NCBI GenBank assembly: GCA_945643635.1
Contig: CALZFC010000253.1
Location: 45,001 to 109,000, forward strand
DNA from: Allodiplogaster sudhausi
Lineage: Eukaryota; Nematoda; Chromadorea; Rhabditida; Diplogasteridae
Direction: 5' to 3'
Length of the DNA: 64,000 bases
In this document: positions 62,036 to 64,000 of the stretch, one piece after another
How the letters are laid out: the number at the start of each line of letters is the position of its first letter
Numbering within the stretch: position 1 is the stretch's first letter
Made by a program: the position numbers and the translations under genes
The notes under the pieces: model-generated
Told to the model about the DNA's origin: nothing
Databases searched by the model: none
Seen by the model: only the letters and a program-made list of their open reading frames with translations

Positions 62036-63879
62036 AGAATTGAGACAAATGCTTAAAAGTAGAAATAAAAATGAGTTATGAATAGACATATAGAAGAAGT
62101 ATAACGCAGTTCTATTTTAGAAAAGAAATCAAATGTAATTCCGGTACTACCATACCCTGACAAAGTGTCGGTGAACGTAGGCTCCTTTATGTTGCCTAGC
62201 GAGTCCCTTGGCCTCAGAGTGGAGAGCAGCCCAAGCCGGCGCACCCACTTCTCCGTAGACTATGATGGTGAGCGGCTGTCTTGCCCCTTCCTCATCCACC
62301 GGCGAGAAGGCTAGAATGTGGTCGACCGAGAGCAGTTCTGCCTCCTTGCGATCTCTGCAGTGAGAGAGGGGACGAATTCATCAGCCATCTTCAGATGACA
62401 TGCATAAATGTAATGCAGTCACTGCAAAGTCTCCCAACAAACGCTGACGATTTATAAAATGGATATGATAGGACATGCTTTTGCCCAACTTTCATTTCAG
62501 ATAGTAGCACTAATGCAGACAGGAAATATTCTATGGTTAGTTGATAATTTGAAATGGAACGATGGTTAACATCATATCTACAATCATTAGGCTTACTAGA
62601 TGGTGATAAGACACCAAAATATTGCTTACTCTGATTTAATGGCCTTTTCGACGGCCTTTGCAAGCTCTTCTGTGCTGCAACCAATCACTCCATGGACATC
62701 GAAGAAGGCAGCACAGCTGACTTTGGAGTACTCCTCGCCGACCTGGAAAAGAGGATATATAGAATAAGAATGGAGAAAGAGTGAAACAGAATCGAGAGAG
62801 AAATGAGCACATTCTTCGAAAGCTAAAGAGGACAAAAAAAAAGTTAATTTGGAAAAGCCAATCAAGTAAAAGCACAGGTGGTCGCGTTAAAAATAACGGC
62901 ACAATCTAGTTGAAGAAATACATACTACATATTGTTAGCCGCAACAAAACAAATGGGACCCTTCCTTTGAAACTGCTCAAAATTAAACGGACAGCTGGAA
63001 CAACAATTAGTTGACTCTCTTATTGTTAGTCCACTGGGCATATATGATACAATTCACGTCAATAGTGCGTTCGATAAGCATGCTGAATCATTTGTTTCTG
63101 CTTGGGGAATAAGGGAATCACCAGATTCATTATGGAAATACGGTAATAACCTGCTGGAAGAGCTGGACGGCCGGAGAATAAGCACGAATAGCAAGAGAGA
63201 AGCGGAGAAGGTCAACGGCGGAAGGAGAGAGAAGCGGAGTCGCTGCCTTCACGGCCATCTCGTACTTCTTCTCCGAGGATACTGTCGAATTAAAGAACAC
63301 TTATTCTTCATTTAATATCTCTAAATTGCTCAATAAAACAATAGACTCGTTGGATAACAACGAGTCTATTGACAAAATAATCAGGAATACCCAAAAAACC
63401 GCCAAGCAGCGATAAGAACAAGAACCAATGACAAGAAAGAACGTACACTCATCCCACTTCTCATCCCTCGTTGCATCGGCAATCGCAGACACAAACTTGT
63501 AGAACGTGCTGTTGCCCTCCTTGCCAACAAACTCACTGCAAAACATGTGGAGAATCAATTAACAAACACATAGCTTGAAACTAAATTACAAAAGTACTCA
63601 GATTGATACATTTAGTGGTTTAATGAATTCCATATCTAAGTCCATAATAACGAGAGAACCAAAGATATCAAAAAAAAAATGCAATTTGACACTTCCCAGA
63701 ATGCAATTTAAAACAAGAATCTGTTGATATATGAGTATCAGTGATATGAAAGAAAACGCCAACCTCGCTTCAGCAATGAGTGATGAGGAAGACCATTTTG
63801 TAGTGAGTGAAACGATCACGGATTTGTCCGCTGTGGCCAGAGGAGCGAGTAAGAGAATGAACAGCAGTAACTGCCGCAT
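51819..63879 (-). CDS. uggt: UDP-glucose:glycoprotein glucosyltransferase (ER folding sensor), complete
   Basis: About 40 short exons. ATG 63879 opens a signal peptide ([19 protein letters not shown]), followed by the family N-terminus [19 protein letters not shown]. The N-terminal folding-sensor region continues through, for example, 63537-63450, 62743-62632, 62355-62156, 61927-61772 (acidic [19 protein letters not shown]), 59097-58965 and 57648-57486 ([20 protein letters not shown]). The GT24 catalytic domain lies in the last exons: VWNTIS-type region at 54187-54329, [18 protein letters not shown] at 53890-53720, [20 protein letters not shown] with DAD metal-binding motif at 53355-53231, [15 protein letters not shown] near 53050, [14 protein letters not shown] at 52809-52694, [13 protein letters not shown] at 52540-52424. 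The final exon 51857-51819 ends SEEHQEL, a KDEL-type ER-retention signal. It adds glucose to N-glycans of misfolded proteins in the ER so calnexin rebinds them. Confidence 0.95.
55436..55540 (+). repeat. (GA)n tract in a UGGT intron
   Basis: CT on the transcribed strand, directly upstream of the acceptor of the exon starting at about 55420. Confidence 0.9.
61982..62037 (+). repeat. (GA)n tract in a UGGT intron
   Basis: CT on the transcribed strand, about 55 bp upstream of the acceptor of the exon starting near 61927. Confidence 0.9.
63339..63371. repeat. Perfect short hairpin in a UGGT intron
   Basis: 14-bp arms (caatagactcgttg at 63339-63352 and its complement at 63358-63371) with a 5-nt loop, between the second and third UGGT coding exons. 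Confidence 0.8.
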
Positions 63880-64000
63880 TCTGCTGAGCAAGGGAAAACA
63901 TTCTGAGTACAATCCATTGTACTTCAACAACATTCCACACTCTCTCGTTTGAGAAATTAAAGCAAGTACGAGCAGGAATCGCAACATAAAAGGACGACAA
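63880..64000 (-). other. Upstream flank of UGGT
   Basis: Sequence 5' of the UGGT start. The frame upstream of the chosen ATG is open but lacks codon bias, and the signal peptide begins cleanly at 63879. No promoter motif recognised. Confidence 0.5.

Overview
This is eukaryotic, almost certainly nematode, genomic DNA. The support is cuticle-collagen genes with a chromadorean-type N-terminal exon (MDLEQRIKAYRF...), genes split into many short exons by small introns, TTTCAG-like 3' splice sites, and a full set of ordinary animal genes. Introns and spacers are packed with (GA)n/(CT)n microsatellites, which create many false Leu/Ser- or Arg/Glu-rich reading frames. No exon calls could be checked against transcripts; boundaries come from reading-frame continuity, protein-family patterns and GT/GC..AG sites.

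Layout. 1-4196 (+): a secreted-type sushi/immunoglobulin protein (Hikaru genki-like architecture). About 4730-6700 and 14985-16700 (+): two copies of one cuticle-collagen gene with shared 5' flanks, both broken in different ways; copy 1 carries a 311-bp patch copied from the gene next door. 7053-7695 (-) and 7771-9643 (+): two unidentified small genes, the second with a C-terminal membrane segment. 10148-12433 (-): unidentified gene with a proline-rich, acidic C-terminus. 12743-14042 (-): ZC3H12/Regnase-type NYN-domain protein whose catalytic acids are mostly replaced. 18.3-22.6 kb (-): a CR1-like LINE whose ORF1 and ORF2 lie in the same frame, separated by one TGA. 25.1-27.7 kb (+): an internally deleted LTR retrotransposon (gag, protease, integrase tail, one 3' LTR). 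27.7-44.4 kb: a microsatellite-rich tract with many plausible but unidentified exons, mostly on the + strand. 44858-48613 (+): a PKA/PRKX-type protein kinase. 49.3-49.8 kb (+): a small unidentified gene. 50097-51042 (-): mitochondrial ribosomal protein L23. 51819-63879 (-): a complete UDP-glucose:glycoprotein glucosyltransferase in about 40 exons, with signal peptide and C-terminal HQEL.

The genes do not form one pathway; this is a typical mixed gene neighbourhood. UGGT (ER folding control) and mrpl-23 lie head-to-tail and could be co-transcribed. The most noteworthy features are the patchwork damage of the collagen pair, the stop-separated in-frame LINE ORFs, the apparently catalytically dead NYN domain, and the placement of GA/CT tracts at intron ends.
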